A DNA stretch of 64,000 nt. It comes from Peromyscus leucopus. Its lineage: Eukaryota; Chordata; Mammalia; Rodentia; Cricetidae. Location of the stretch: the NCBI RefSeq assembly GCF_004664715.2, contig NC_051074.1, forward strand, positions 18,601,558-18,665,557. The letters are read 5' to 3'. A model generated the notes under the pieces. It was given only the letters and a program-made list of their open reading frames with translations, was not told where the DNA came from and searched no databases. This document shows, in pieces, positions 1-11,880 of the stretch (positions within the stretch are counted from its first letter, which is position 1; every line of letters begins with the position of its first letter). The translations under genes were made by a program, and so were the position numbers.

Positions 1-1230
1 GTGAGTGTAATGTATACATGTACATCTCCTGAAAGCAAGATACATTTTAGAGCAAATTTTATTTCTCCTAAAATTTGATTTAAAAGCAAACCTAACAAAA
101 GGTGCTAAATTGAGTTATTTTACCTTATCGATAGCATTGGCTTTAAGTTTGGCAATGATACCACCTTTTAGTACACAAGTGTTGCTTGCTAAAGAACTCT
201 CGTAATATAGCCTTGCTCTTAGAGTTCATGGCATTAAAATTAAGTGTACATATTACTTATGCATCTATCAGATCACAAAACTTTATGATTTATCATAATC
301 AAGAAGTAAGTATAGAGTGGTAAGGAGAATTGGACTTCTCATGATCTGTTGGCTTTGAAATCAATTTCCTTTCCCAAGTTCTTGTAGTCAAAGTCCGTCC
401 TCCAGGACTCTGTAATGAAGCCCATCACTCCACTCAACAGGCCTTGCTGGAGTAATGGGGGTGAGGTGGCTTAGAGTGACCAGGTGCGAGGGACCCCAGC
501 TGGATATCATTGAGCACTAGTCTGAAAAAAACCCTTAGGAAAGTTGAGAGAGCGTTCACCAGCTGGTGCCCAGGAGTTAATTAAGCTCCTGAACAATTAT
601 TTTAAAAGGTGAATAAGGGACTTGCTTTTAAAACTCAGGAGGCTTTCCCTTAAAAAACCAGAACTTCTGATCTTCCTATGCAACCAGACCACCTGATAAC
701 AGCATATGTGTTCCCACCTGGAAGCGCTGGGGTGGAAGGGAGGAGCCCAAATTCTTGAGAGAACAAAGGTAACGATCTGGTCTGACCTCTCAGTCCCCAG
801 CATGTCTCCCATCTTGCCTGTCTACTCACTTGACTCTCCTTCTTGACATCTGTAAGGGTTCAGATGGCTCCAACCACTAACTTGGGCGAGAACAGATGAA
901 ATAGTTGAAGCAGATACACAATGGCAGGAAGTGTCTTGGTGCCCTTCAGCTGGCAAAGCTGTCTTTGGAGTCTCTATGGTCTCAAAACTTTCCCTGTTTC
1001 TTTTGAGATGCATCTGGGGCCCTTATTCCTGGGGGATCTTGCACACTTCTGTATCATTGTGCTCTCACATTGCAACACAATCCTCTCTTAGTGTGCTTGA
1101 GACACAGAGGGTTGTATACATTAATATGATGGCAATGGCCCTCCGCCGGGCCGGAAAAGATACTGTGATGGGCGTGTCTTCCAAAGACATGGAAAGAGGT
1201 TAGAGGAAAAAAGAACAAAAGATACACATT
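1..1230. other. Unassigned unique sequence, no gene seen
   Basis: No repeat family, RNA gene or convincing reading frame is recognised. Short overlapping frames on both strands near 600-1280 have no recognisable domain or start context. The composition is ordinary mixed-GC mammalian DNA. Confidence 0.5.
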
Positions 1231-1452
1231 GGGGCTGAGGAATAGCTCAGCTGGTACAGTGTTTTCCAGCAAGCACAAAGCCCTGGGCTCACTTCCGGCA
1301 CTGTATCCACTTGGAGTGGGACTGCACAGTCATAATCCCAGCACTGAGGAGGCAGGAAGATCTGAAGTTCAAGGTCATCCTCAGCTACATAGTGAATTTG
1401 AGGCTGGCCTGAAATACATGAAACTCTATGAAAAATTAAAAACAAAACTCAA
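1231..1452 (+). mobile_element. B4-type SINE (ID head fused to B1-like body)
   Basis: It opens with a tRNA-like ID head (GGGGCTGAGGAATAGCTCAG, then a segment like CAAGCACAAAGCCCTGGG). It continues into a B1-like body (ATAATCCCAGCACTGAGGAG, AGTTCAAGGTCATCC) and ends in an A-rich tail. This head-body order defines rodent B4 elements. It is diverged, so it is an old insertion. A short open frame across it is incidental. Confidence 0.8.
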
Positions 1453-1459
1453 ATCAAAA

Positions 1460-1584
1460 GGGTCACGGTAGCAAAATTACAGTTATGAAGTAACAATGAA
1501 ATCATCTCATGGTTGTGGGGGTCACCACAACATGAGGAAGCATATTAAAGGGTCACAGCATTAGGAGGTTGAGACCACTGGTCT
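1460..1584 (-). mobile_element. URR1-like hAT DNA-transposon fragment
   Basis: The sequence resembles the rodent URR1 hAT family read on the minus strand: AAAATTACAGTTATGAAGTA, GGTCACCACAACATGAGGAA, and a terminal block close to GGTTGAGACCACTGG. Such elements are non-autonomous. It directly follows the B4 element. Confidence 0.75.
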
Positions 1585-2257
1585 GCAGTCTGCCGGACTC
1601 AGGTCCCCACCCCTTTGCTGTGTCTGATGGCCTTGTAGAGTAGGCTGGACTACTGGGGTAGTCCCAGAGTGACTACTAGCCAATGGGACTTCATGAAGCT
1701 TCCTTAGACCAGTTAAGAAACAGAAATGGCATCGTGCTTAGACACTGCCTTGGGGTCCAGACTGAGCTTTTATCTGTGCTTGTGAAGACCAGTGCTAAGG
1801 ACTTAATTCCCTGGTGCAGACTTACACCCTTTGAGCTTTTGTGGACACTAAATACACCACCAGTCCCCCAGCATTTGTAAAGTTTCTTCTAGCTGTAATC
1901 ACACAGATCTTGCTTCTTCCCACCACTGCTGCACGTTGCTTAGCCCATGATCCTGAGCAAATGGCTTCTAGCCCTAGAAGTGTCTTTCTAGAAGCTGCCC
2001 TGTTCTGGATTTTACAGAAATGTCCAGCTGTACAAGGAAAGCTACTTGTTTATGAGTAACAGAGTCCTGAAATGATCCTGGGCTTTGCCTTGTGGTCTCT
2101 GGACTAAGCCAGAGGGTGCTTACATTAACTTTTAGGCTATCGAGGGTAGCAGTTGGGCATGGGATACCAATTTTTGCAAAAGAGATCGGATGGAAAATAC
2201 TGCTTTTCTGAATCCTAGATAGCTTACCAAGTTCCTATATACAGAATCCATTGGCCA
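1585..2257. other. Unassigned unique sequence
   Basis: No repeat or gene is recognised. Two short plus-strand frames near 1683-2059 show no codon bias or domain that I can see. Confidence 0.45.
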
Positions 2258-2345
2258 TGTCTCATTAAATCCTTATAAAATTCCTCGCAGTGCTTTTCGT
2301 GTTTCATAGGTGAAGAGGGTGGAGTCATACACCCTGAGGGGTATT
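2258..2345 (+). mobile_element. MIR SINE fragment, diverged
   Basis: The segment with TCTCATTAAATCCTTATAA followed by GTTTCATAGGTGAAGAGGG matches the MIR core order (CTCATTTAATCCTCACAA, then a TTTTACAGATGAGGAA-like block). It is strongly diverged, as expected for a mammal-wide element. Confidence 0.5.
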
Positions 2346-2584
2346 AGCTGAGCAGCAATAGAGTTAGGACATGTCCTCAGTCACTCTGTTACTGCCCACC
2401 AATCACACAAACACAAAGTCACACTGGCTGCATTTTTTTATATGTAGATCACAAAGCACATATAACTATTTCATATGAATTTCAAGGCTATAATCATCCA
2501 GGTCTCAACAAAACCCTCAAATCCACCCCCACAATGAGTGCCAAACCTCTTTTCAACAGCCTTTTTTGGGGCAGTGGCGGGGAG

Positions 2585-2697
2585 ACAGATTTGTTTGAGT
2601 TAAAGTTTCACTGTGTAGCCCAGGCTGGCCTTTAACTCACCATAATTCTACTTGTCCCTGAGTGATGGATTCTAGGCCTGCACCACCATGACAGGCT
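2585..2697 (-). mobile_element. Old B1-related SINE
   Basis: Read on the minus strand this resembles a decayed B1: GTTTCACTGTGTAGCCCAGG, CTGGCCTTTAACTCAC and TGCACCACCATGACAGGC lie in the order expected of an inverted B1. Divergence is high. Confidence 0.65.
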
Positions 2698-2914
2698 TTC
2701 ATAGCTTTCAGACCACTGGAGTCATATATGTCACACGTGTGTACCCATACACTCCAGTTAGGGTTGGGTAGCAAGACCTGGTTGCGTCTCACATTCCTTC
2801 TAGTCTGAGACCTGAGAACACCAGTATGTGTATGTGCTGCATACAGTGACGATCAAGTAAGAACCATGCATCCACGCAGAAGTATAAGCATCAGGCAGGG
2901 TGACAATGTTTTCC

Positions 2915-3372
2915 TTTCCTGTTGCAGCCGGAACAGACGGCAACCAGCTCTGTGGCTTAAAGTGCACAAGTCTATTCTCTCACTGTTCTAGAGGTCAAAG
3001 GTCTAAACAGGCTTCATAGAGCTACCATGGAGGTGTTGGCAGGGCTTCTTCCTTTCTGGGCTTGGAAAGTAAGGCATTTCCTCGCCTTTGCCCCTATCTG
3101 GAGGCTGCCCATGTGCCGTGCCTTGTGGCCCTCTCTCTCCATCCTCAAAGCCAGCCACTGTTTGGACCTCTCATCCTGCCTTCTGCTCCCCTGCTCAGGT
3201 TTTGAATGATCTTGCAGTTAGATTGGCCCTTCCTGAATAATCCACACGAAGTCAGCTGATTAGCCAGCTGATTAACCTGAATCCCCTTTGCCATGCTGCA
3301 TGATACAGTCACAGGTTGCAGGGATCGGTTTGTGGGCATCTTTGGAAGGGCATTATCCTGACTAACACACCA
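2915..3372 (-). mobile_element. Ancient mammal-wide LTR-like repeat
   Basis: The plus strand shows the inverted 3' half of a common mammalian repeat: CTGTGGCTTAAAGTGCACAA, CACTGTTCTAGAGGTC, GGTGTTGGCAGGGCTTCTTC, GTCAGCTGATTAGCC, CCCCTTTGCCATG, and a terminal CATCTTTGGAAGGGCATTAT. I recognise it as an old LTR-class element but cannot give the exact family. The short frame at 3027-3209 is repeat-derived. Confidence 0.6.
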
Positions 3373-3459
3373 AGGCAGAGAGGAAAGGGCAGGAAAAATG
3401 GATAGCAAATTGGTAAAATGCCCAAAAACATAACAAGGCACCTGCTACCACTGCCTATT

Positions 3460-3625
3460 GTCTGAGCCCTTATTAGATACCCGAGTCTAAACTGAGGGCC
3501 GTTTATACATTTTGTGCACACAGTAAGTCCTCAAACTGGTAATGTTTATATCAGTCCCATTTTCAGATTGGATGAAGGCAAGGAAAAGAAGTTGTACGGC
3601 TTGCCTGGGATCCACCAAGGTAGTG
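3460..3625 (+). mobile_element. MIR SINE fragment
   Basis: AGTAAGTCCTCAAACTGG is followed by CAGTCCCATTTTCAGATTGG and then GGCTTGCCTGGGATCCACCA. These follow the order of the MIR core (CCCCATTTTACAGATGAGG, then a TTGCCCAAGGTCACACAGCT-like block). Diverged. Confidence 0.55.
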
Positions 3626-4637
3626 CGGCCCTCCCCAGCCTTCCCCAGCCCCGGCGGTTAATCCTGGCTTCTCGCTGTTGTTCTGCCCTCCCACAGCTGT
3701 ACATTTCTGTAGCCCCTTTCCTCCCCGGAACTCCCAGACCTGCTTAACTCCACAGTGAGAGGTGGGGGTAAAGTGAGACGTGGCGAAACCCTCCAGCAGG
3801 TAGCTCTTAGGGGTTTGTTTTTCCTCTTATTCTTGTTGTTCAAGAAGACAGACGATAATTAAAATGTCAGAGCCCTTCATGCTTCCCTGATCAAGATAAC
3901 TACTCTCCCACAGGTGATAGATGGAAAAGAGGGAACATGTCTACTGTAGGAGGAGGTCAGAAATGATTCTACAACCGAGCAAAGCCGGGAAAACTAAGCC
4001 CCCCTGAGCTCCAAGGACAGCTGATTGCGGCTCCTGCTGATCCAGGACAAGTACTCACCCACCTCTTCAAGAGGCTCCTCCCCACCCCTCCCCCAGAGCC
4101 CCATCTGTAGGAGCGCCACGGGAGTCGGTTCCCAGAGGGTCTGTCCAACAGCTTGCTAATTCCATCCAATCTCTTCAATTCTGTTAATTCCCAGTTTCAG
4201 AAACGGGGGCGGCAGCTGTCAGGATCGGCAGCTGCGCTCTTCGCCTCTGTAGCTCTACCTCTCTCCCTTCACCCTCTTCAAGCTAACGAAGTGGATCACG
4301 AGTAACTAGAGGGGAAAGAGTGAGGGTCCTGGGGACAGAAGGAGGGGAAAAAATAAAATGAGCTTACAGGAGTGTGGAAGTGTCAGGCCTACTGAAGACC
4401 AGGGGGAGAGAATTCATTCATTCCCATGTCCTGGCTGTAAATTGAACAGTTCCCTCCAACACCTACGTGCTCTCTACAGGTTAGTTCTCAGATTCCCTTG
4501 GTTAAGGAGTCAGTTTTTCAATTGTCCCAGTCCGTGGTTTACGTGTTCACAGTTCTAGTGAACACAGTTCTGGCCTGCCTGTCCTATGTCTGGTCAAGAG
4601 ACAGCACACGTCGATGTTGGGAACAAATGGCTACTCA
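3626..4637. other. Unassigned unique sequence, GC-rich in the middle
   Basis: No gene is recognised. About 3965-4260 is GC-rich. It contains two CAGCTG E-box palindromes close together (in GGCGGCAGCTGTCAGG and GATCGGCAGCTGCG near 4210-4235). A regulatory role is only a guess from those motifs. Confidence 0.4.
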
Positions 4638-4641
4638 AGTT

Positions 4642-4702
<61 letters not shown>

Positions 4703-4764
4703 ATATGTATATATGTATGTATATATATGTATATATGTATATGTATGTATGTATGTGTATATAA
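4638..4764 (+). repeat. (TG)n microsatellite grading into TATG/TA repeat
   Basis: A TA-rich start leads into about 24 TG units (roughly 4651-4698) and then interrupted TATG/TATA repeats. It abuts a B3 element. Frames through it encode Cys/Val or Tyr/Met strings and are artefacts. Confidence 0.9.
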
Positions 4765-4957
4765 GTTATTTGTTTATGTGTTAGTGCTTGTGTGTATGTT
4801 TATGTGCCACATGCATGTCTGGTACCGTAGAGGCCAGAGAGGGTGTTGGATCCCCTAAGACTGGAGTGACAGGCAGTTATGAGCCACCACATAAGTCCTG
4901 GGAACCAAACCAAGGAGCAACCAATGCTCTTAAACACTAGCCATCCCTTCAGCCCCC
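4765..4957 (-). mobile_element. B3-type SINE
   Basis: On the plus strand the inverted element runs through GTGCCACATGCATGTCTGGT, AGAGGCCAGAGAGGGTGTTG, CAATGCTCTTAAACACTAG and CCATCCCTTCAGCCCCC. The last block is the complement of the tRNA-like head GGGCTGGAGAGATGG. Moderately diverged. Confidence 0.8.
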
Positions 4958-5505
4958 ACACTTTCAATGTCTGTCTTTATCTCAATGGCTAAGTAAAGCT
5001 CTCTTAGAGGCTTCATTGGGAAATTATGATCTATGCCAAGTGAGCCTCGTGACCTTGTGAAGGGAGAAGTTTCAGATGTGGTGGAAATAGTCGGTGTGGG
5101 GTTCATGGTGGTTCCGGGGAGGGATGGTGATGGGTCCTGTCTCTAGGATGTTCAAGGTTTTATTTTTGAATGAAATGGGAGGGGGTTCCCTGTGAGACAA
5201 TAGAGAGGGGAGTGCTATATTCCAGCTATATTTGGGGGACCTGGGATAGAGGCAGAGAGGCTGTTTAACTACTGCAGTTATCCAGGCAAGCAGACTGCAG
5301 AGGAACAGACAAGAGCGTCCAATACTGCAAGGCTGCCTAGAGACCCACAGTCAGATGCATTTTGATACTGCAGGTGGACAGTGTTCAAGGGAAAGGTCAA
5401 GGATGACAGACAGATGCCATGGTTTTGAGCCAGTGTGACAGGAAGCAGGGGTTGCTGTTGCTGAGTTGGGGAACACAGCATGTGAGGGAGCCTTGATTAT
5501 GAAAC
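4958..5505. other. Unassigned unique sequence
   Basis: No repeat or gene is recognised. Short frames around 5278-5591 on the minus strand have no recognisable features and partly overlap the downstream B1. Confidence 0.4.
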
Positions 5506-5516
5506 ATCAAGAGTTT

Positions 5517-5660
5517 GGCCAGGTGGTGGTGGCACACGCCTTTAATCCCTGCACTTGGGAGGCAGAGGCAGGCGGATCTCTGTGAGTTCAAGGACAGCCT
5601 GGGCTACAGAGTGAGTTCCAGGAAAGGCGCAAAGCTACACAGAGAAACCCTGTCTCGGGG

Positions 5661-5664
<4 letters not shown>
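5517..5664 (+). mobile_element. B1 SINE with target-site duplication
   Basis: Near-complete B1: GGTGGTGGTGGCACACGCC, CTTTAATCCCTGCACTTGGG, AGGCGGATCTCTGTGAGTTC and the cricetid-type 3' variant CCAGGAAAGGCGCAAAGC, then ACCCTGTCTC. It is followed by a GA microsatellite that replaced the A-tail. An 11-bp duplication ATCAAGAGTTT flanks element plus microsatellite (5506-5516 and 5717-5727), which marks it as a retroposition product. Confidence 0.95.

Positions 5665-5714
<50 letters not shown>
5665..5714 (+). repeat. (GA)n microsatellite at B1 tail
   Basis: About 25 uninterrupted GA units lie between the B1 3' end and the downstream target duplication. The microsatellite therefore grew within the inserted element's tail. 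Confidence 0.95.
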
Positions 5715-5716
<2 letters not shown>

Positions 5717-6019
5717 ATCAAGAGTTTAATTTTCAACATACTGAGACTGAAATCTCCACTAGTAGCCCAAAGAGATGAGAGACGCTGGACAGCAGTTGGA
5801 TGTACAGATCTGGAGTGTGTGAGAGATGACTGGAATGTAAATGCGAGTATTGCCAATATTTAATGCCATGGGATTTAATGAAATCAGCAAGGTAGTAAAT
5901 TTAGAGGGCTAGGCCCTCTCTCCAAAAGGAGTAACAAAGAAAGGGGGAGACGAGTCATGAGGAGCTCAGGACAGTGTGGTCCCCTCAAGCCAAGGGGAAG
6001 ATGCTTGAAGAGAGAACTT

Positions 6020-6262
6020 GGGCAGGTTTCCACTCTTCACTTTCTATATCTGCTAAACGGGAATATTAATGTTCACAGGAGGCTTCTATGGGGATTATAA
6101 ACGAGTTAATCCGTTTAATAAGTATGTACTAAATGTGGTCTCTGTGCCAGGGACTTGAATTAGAGTAACAGATAGTTCCCCAGCTCAAGTAGGAGATTAC
6201 ATATTTGTAAAACACCTAGCCCAGCGCCTGACCCCAGCAGCTCTCAATATGTAACTTTTTTG
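6020..6262 (-). mobile_element. MIR SINE, interrupted
   Basis: The minus-strand MIR pattern is visible: CTTTCTATATCTGCTAAACG, GGGATTATAAACGAGTTAAT, and further on TAAAACACCTAGCCCAGCGC with GCTCTCAATATGTAAC. About 85 bases in between (6120-6205) do not fit and contain their own MIR-like CTCTGTGCCAGGGACTTG, possibly a second fragment. Confidence 0.6.
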
Positions 6263-8074
6263 CTCAGCATAGTAATTGCCTCTGTGCGGCCTACATGGAT
6301 TTACACTCTCCTTGGCTTCTTGAGACCAATTAAAATTACTTAATGCTCATTAGTCAGAATGGGTAAGCAAGGGAATCTTCTCTTTCTCCAGTTTCAACCA
6401 TGAGTTTATTGCCATGGTGCTCCATAGAACACGTGGATTTCCTTCTTGATCAGGGAACTAGACAGGACCACTTCGGGATTTAGTGAGAAATTGTACCTGG
6501 GCTGACCCGAGGGCCTTGAGGACATGAAGACCCCTCAGGGAAGTCAGCAGCCCAGACAAACCATGTATACAACTCAGTCCCAACTCCCAAGTTTAGAAAG
6601 AGGTGCAATGAAGAAAAAAAAAAAAAATTCTAAAAGCATGGGGAAGTTTAACTCATAGGAGGCAGCCAGAGGCCCACAGCCCCGCGGGGTTTGCTCTGCC
6701 ACGTGTGGCCTTCGGAGGGATGCGAATGTCCCTTCTATCCATGTCCTCAGAATAGACACATGGCTTTATGGAAGTGAGATTTACAATCGTATTTCCCTAC
6801 AAGCCAAGCATCTCTCCTTCACTTGTTTTTTTTCTCCGAGTCTTCCAGAAGCCCAGGACCTAGAAGGACGGACGCCTCCTCTTTCCTGCTCCCCGCTCTC
6901 CCCACAGCGTCTTACAGGCTGCAGCTGGCACCAGGCTCCACAGGCCACGTAACCAAGGAAACCCCAAACCCCAGAGCCCAGGTGGAGCTCCCTGAGGAGA
7001 GCGGGAAGGCCACAGGCTCCCAGCAGTCAAGGTTGAATGAATCCCCCGGCTGCCTTCCATCTCCCTGGCGTTGCCCTTCCCATCTGGGCTGCTGCCGAGG
7101 GAGGCTCCTCGGGGCCCGCTGTTTTCTTTACAACCGTGGGTGACATTGCACAGGCCATCCAGATTCTCTCACAACGCCTTTGTTTTGATCCGCACAGCTC
7201 TGCTGAGTTTCTTCTGGGCCTTGTCATGTTAACAAAAACAAATGTAATAATAAGCACTTTAAAAAAAGGCTCACACGTCTTGATATTTTTAATAAGCTTT
7301 TGATTCTATAGGGACCGCTGGAGCCTTTAAAAGTTTAAAGTTAATAAAGAGAGTAAAAGAAAAAATATGAATTGTTTTTAATTATTATTGTACAGGATTA
7401 ACCAAGCCAGTTGTGTATAATTAGACAGTAGCTACCTTGCAGAGTAGAAGCGGTAAATAGGTCCACAGGGGGGCTGCCAGAAGGCTGAGGTGTTTACAAG
7501 GCACCGGGGACGTTTTCACCAAGCACATAATTCCCCTTGCAGTTACTATTGCTTTTATAATGGATGTGTTCATTACAACCAGAGACTAATATGCGAATCC
7601 ATCATCTTTCCCCCGCACAGAGGACGCTGAAGTGCAGGATGGCAGGGGAGAGTGTGAGCTAGACTCTGGTGGGGAAACTACTAAGAGAGACCATTCGTGT
7701 GCAGGTTTGGGGGGTTTTATTTTCATCGCCATCACTGAGAGGAGTTTTAAGAGGTTAAACAAACAATTGCCAAAGGAGTGATCATTAAGATATTGCTAAG
7801 ACAGTTGTTTTTTTGTTTTCTGGTGTGTGCCTTTAAGACGCCTCTGGCAATGCCTGTGTCGAAAGCAAAGGAACCAGAGTTTTGGGGCTCTCTTGTGAAC
7901 GGTTCCTATGACCATAGAAAACTGATTCCTTCAGTCACCATTTTTGGTATGTTACATCTATATTCCATGAATTATCTGAGGTGGGAGAGGTAAAACAATG
8001 ACTCAAGAAAGACTAGACTCCCCCCCCCCCTGCCCCGACAGGATTCTAGACAGACACGCTTTGGGGTCTCCAGA
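6263..8074. other. Unique region with possible conserved non-coding blocks
   Basis: No repeat is seen over most of this interval apart from a C-run at 8020-8031. GC-rich sequence at 6840-7130 gives overlapping frames on both strands (6823-7143, 6860-7060, 7037-7303) with no recognisable domain. AT-rich homeobox-type cores occur at 6325-6355 (ACCAATTAAAATTACTTAAT) and across 7240-7440. Enhancer-type conserved sequence is a better guess than coding sequence. Confidence 0.4.
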
Positions 8075-8180
8075 GAAGTTTCAAAACTCACCTGCCTGGA
8101 CTCCACCCGAGACTTAATGATTTGGGGTAGCATCTCCAGGGGGTAACCTAGGCATGTCAATTTTGAGAACGGGTTTGGGC
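8075..8180 (+). mobile_element. Possible MER5-type hAT fragment
   Basis: CCTGGACTCCACCCGAGACT, TTTGGGGTAGCATCTCCAGG and ACCTAGGCATGTCAATTTTG loosely follow the order of MER5-like hAT non-autonomous elements. Similarity is weak. Confidence 0.3.
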
Positions 8181-10154
8181 TGATTCAGGTGGACTCTGGG
8201 GGAAAGTGAGTCATAATTAAAGGATAAAATATGGCGAGAGGTAGGAAGGAAGGGGTTTTCTCTGAGCTTCCCTCCTTCTGCTCTCGTGAAAATGGCTGCT
8301 CTGTATTCCTGTCTTCAGGCAGAGTCCCCAGGAAGTAGTCCCTGAGAAGGAAGGTTAGGAAGCTTACCCAGGCATGATCTCAGGATAAAACCAGTTGGGG
8401 ATATGCTAGTCAGCCAATGCCTGTTTCCAGGAGAGGGTGTGACTGGAGGAAAGCAATGAATGCTGTCCAGCCTTAGCCTTATTTGTAGGGAGTTGATGGA
8501 TGACAGTTATTGTTCAACACCTCCACGCCAGTTCCTAGAAGCTAGAGAGCCAAGGCCTCTCTCCAATAGGGCCATGTCGGTGACATCCCACACTACACAT
8601 CACAGCGTCCTACATAAGTTTTAAATGCAGGTTGGAAATACGCCAAAAGATAAGAAACTATTCATTTTCTTGCCCTAACCCATAAATAAGTATGTTCTTG
8701 ATAAGAACTTTTGAATATTATTCATTTTTGTTATAAAAATCATCTGGTTTTCATTGTTGGTCACACAGTGAGTTCCAGAGCTGATTGGACACCCAAAATT
8801 CCATTCTTCCCCCAAGTCTCTCCTAAACAGTATGTCCTCTCCTAAACTTCCATGTGGGATGAGGTGTCATGTTCCAGGGAGAGGAGACATTATTTTTGAT
8901 TAAAAAACAAAACAAAACAAAAAAAAAAAACAATAAAACTGAGAGGTTCCACTTCCTATCAACCTCAACAATGAAAAAAGTGACCGTTTCTTGTTTTGCA
9001 TTTGCTAAATATTCTCCTTGATCTTCCCACTCAAGGATGAGATGTTTTATGCATTCAGACAAAGAGCTTAAACCCTGTATATCTCTGGTCCCGCATCCAG
9101 AAATGAAGGAGTTAACGTAAAAAGCTTGCATGGTTCCTCTGGCTCCATGGTTCTATGATTCCTCAAGCCTGCTATTTTGAGTGAAGAGAACCAGACTTCC
9201 TTGCAATTAAGAATAGGCAATGCAGGGAGATGTCTAAATAAAAGGCTAGCCTGGTAGAACGGCTGTGTTACGTAGCTCTGCTAATGGACTAGACTGTTGG
9301 AAGGAGACATTTGCTTCCTCCGTTTTCTCCTTCTGTCCTTGTGGAGACTCTGTAAGGAGGTCAAAGGGTTCCACACATTGATAAGAACTTTCCACACAAT
9401 GGCTGAAGGACTACAAATGAGAAGGTAGTAGCCACAGGTAGAAAGAAGGATTACAGATTGAGTAGCACATTTGGGGTCCTTCTCTATTATCCCAGACAAA
9501 TACGGAACATTTTATTCTCCAAATATTGTTTCGTGTTTCTGTTTCACTCGAAAACTTAGGGTAAGAAATCTCAATTACTGTTTCCATTTTATGTTTATTC
9601 AAAAGGAGCCGCCTCTGGTGAAGCCACTCCATCCTCAGGCGTGTTCAAGAACATTGGAACACAAAACATTCCAGAAAACCTAGAACTCTGTTCTGGGAAC
9701 TGCAAGAGCAGCTGAGTTTACTGGAGGACAGTAAGTCGGAGCACAAGTACAGGAGGGCCGCTGGGTGCCAGCTGTGAGCTTGCTTAACCAGGGAGAAACG
9801 CATCTTCAATACACTCACTAGGAAAACAACTGTTAAGACTGTTAAAACAACTGTTAACCATGGGCCATTGGGCTGGCCAAACATTCGAAGAACTATTTGT
9901 GTGGCTATATATTTGCATAACATGGTCACATTATTCCCCCCTCTTCCCTCTGGAATTGGAGATGAGCCTTTGAAGGACAATCTGTCAGGACTGGGAATCA
10001 GCTGACTGATGAAACCTAAAAGCCACTAGGACCTGGGGACTAGAAAGACTCTGCAATGACGAAGACATATAAGAAAAGACGAAAGTGTTGCTTCTGAGAA
10101 GGACTGGCTGGGAGGATGTTAATTGTCAGACTTTGTTGTGTTGTACAGAAAGTG

Positions 10155-10155
<1 letters not shown>
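8181..10155. other. Unassigned unique sequence
   Basis: No gene or interspersed repeat is recognised over about 2 kb. A CAAAA-rich stretch lies at 8907-8935. Frames at 8823-9131 and 9645-9980 on the minus strand are low-complexity or lack recognisable features. Confidence 0.4.

Positions 10156-10197
<42 letters not shown>
10156..10197 (+). repeat. (CA)n microsatellite
   Basis: About 20 uninterrupted CA units. Frames crossing it are Thr-His or Cys-Val strings and are not genes. Confidence 0.95.
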
Positions 10198-10201
<4 letters not shown>

Positions 10202-11487
10202 CTCATTCACTCTTATCCCCATGGCATAACTGTGAGGTGTAATCGGAGGAATTTAAAGAGAAAAACTTGAGACAGGTATTAGGGATGAGGCAGACCTTCC
10301 CTATTCCCAGGGGAAGGTGAACACATTTAAGGCATTTAAAAATTGAGGTTGAATTAAACTCTAGGAAATATTTCCTATTGTCGGCAACAATTCTGTGATG
10401 GCCTGCTGGGACAGAGTACATCTTCTTACAAGACATTTTCATTTCTAATTTCTTTAACTCCATGGAAAATCCATCTTGAATTCTCCACAAATCTCTGTGG
10501 TGTTTACTAAGTGAAATAACTTAGTGCCCTCCACAGCCTTCACTAACTGAGTATCCACCAGTTTCTCCAAATCAATAATAAACACATTAAATACTATTGG
10601 TCCCCAAACAGACCCCAAATGCACCATGCTATTAACCTCTCTCTACTGCAGGAGACCATCAGACACTGTTTCTTGCTGCTTAGCTGGTTCCGGAAAAAAA
10701 TTGCCGCTGTTGACTGCTCCTGCCCAGTTGGAGAAGACAACCTCCATGCCTCTTCCCTCCTCCTCAAGTCTACTGGGCCGCCGGGGTGCAGGGGCTGGGG
10801 TGATGCCAGCCTCTTGGATGTGGGAGACTCAAGGGTTTGAGCAGGGGTGGGAAAGAAGATCGGAAAAGTGGATTGTTCTTGCCTCCAATCCATTTGCAGT
10901 GCCATTTTTCAATCCATTGAGAAATGTCAGTGTTCTTTGCCGTCTGGCGGAGGCAGACTTGACCAGGTGTCTCTACACAGAGTGGGTTCTCGCAGTTTGG
11001 CTGCATGTGTGTCATCAAGCTAAATCAGGAGCCAGTGCGGTCCGCCACCCCCCCTTTGCTTCTGCCGGCCAGACACACTTTCCCATATGACAGTCTTATA
11101 AATAGCTGCTAAGCAGCTGCTCTTCCTCTCACCTCCTGACTCCGTCAGCTTCTCCCCCCAGAAGCCCCTGACAGTCATGCAGCTGGGATCTCCCCCTCTT
11201 CCTCTGTCTCCCCTCTCCATCCTCCACCTCTGGCATGCAACCACTCCCTTGGCGCTGTCCAATGTAACCATTTCAGGATTGGCTTCCATGAGAGAAAGGG
11301 TCAAGCAGGTTGGGGGCTGGATTTGACCACCAAAGCAAAGCTGTCACCCAATTAAAGAAGGGGACAGTAGGTTGGGAGATATTGCAGTCAGACACCAGAC
11401 AGCCTGTAGTACAGGGGCCAGATGGCTGACCCAACAAAATCCCAGAATCATTCTGGAGTGAGTCAAATATTATAAATATCCATGGAG

Positions 11488-11490
<3 letters not shown>
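10198..11490. other. Unassigned sequence, GC-rich from 10690 to 11230
   Basis: The plus-strand frame at 10626-11090 (154 codons) is one of the longest here outside simple repeats. It overlaps other open frames on both strands, as GC-rich sequence does by chance. I see no domain, signal peptide or splice-site pattern that supports it. CTTATAAATAGCTGCTAAGC near 11095 is TATA-like, but no downstream exon is recognised. Confidence 0.35.
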
Positions 11491-11549
<59 letters not shown>

Positions 11550-11578
11550 TCCCTCCCTCCCTCTCCCCCTCTCTCTCT
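11491..11578 (+). repeat. (CT)n microsatellite / polypyrimidine tract
   Basis: About 27 uninterrupted CT units are followed by TTCCCTCC-type and CTCT-type extensions. It is a homopyrimidine run of nearly 90 bases. Confidence 0.95.
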
Positions 11579-11809
11579 ATTACATGTATTTGCCAAGAGA
11601 AAGAAATGCATTATTATTAACTTTTACAAAGTACTAAGTATATGTTCAAAGCTAAAAGAAGGATAGGGTCTTGGATAAGAATAGCATATACAAAGAGTTA
11701 AAGATTTGGAAGCCAATATTTAATAAGGAGCACTCAAAATAGAAGCGGTGTTGACTTCCATGAAAAGGAGAGGGTCTTGCTCCCATGTGTCAGAGCTTCA
11801 GGGATATTG

Positions 11810-11880
11810 AGAATCAACAAATTTTACAAGAATTCATTGAGTGTTCACTATGTGCTGCACATAAGGTGTACAAAAATCTT
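11810..11880 (+). mobile_element. MIR/L2-type fragment
   Basis: CATTGAGTGTTCACTATGTG followed by CTGCACATAAGG matches the MIR 5' core (TTATTGAGCGCTTACTATGT, then GCCAGGCACTG). Short and diverged. Confidence 0.5.

Noticed and set aside
10626..11090. 154-codon plus-strand open frame
   Set aside because: GC-rich sequence with other long frames overlapping on both strands; no domain, signal peptide or splice pattern recognised.
11095..11115. TATA-like CTTATAAATAGC as a promoter
   Set aside because: No initiator, exon or CpG support downstream; single AT motifs of this kind are common.
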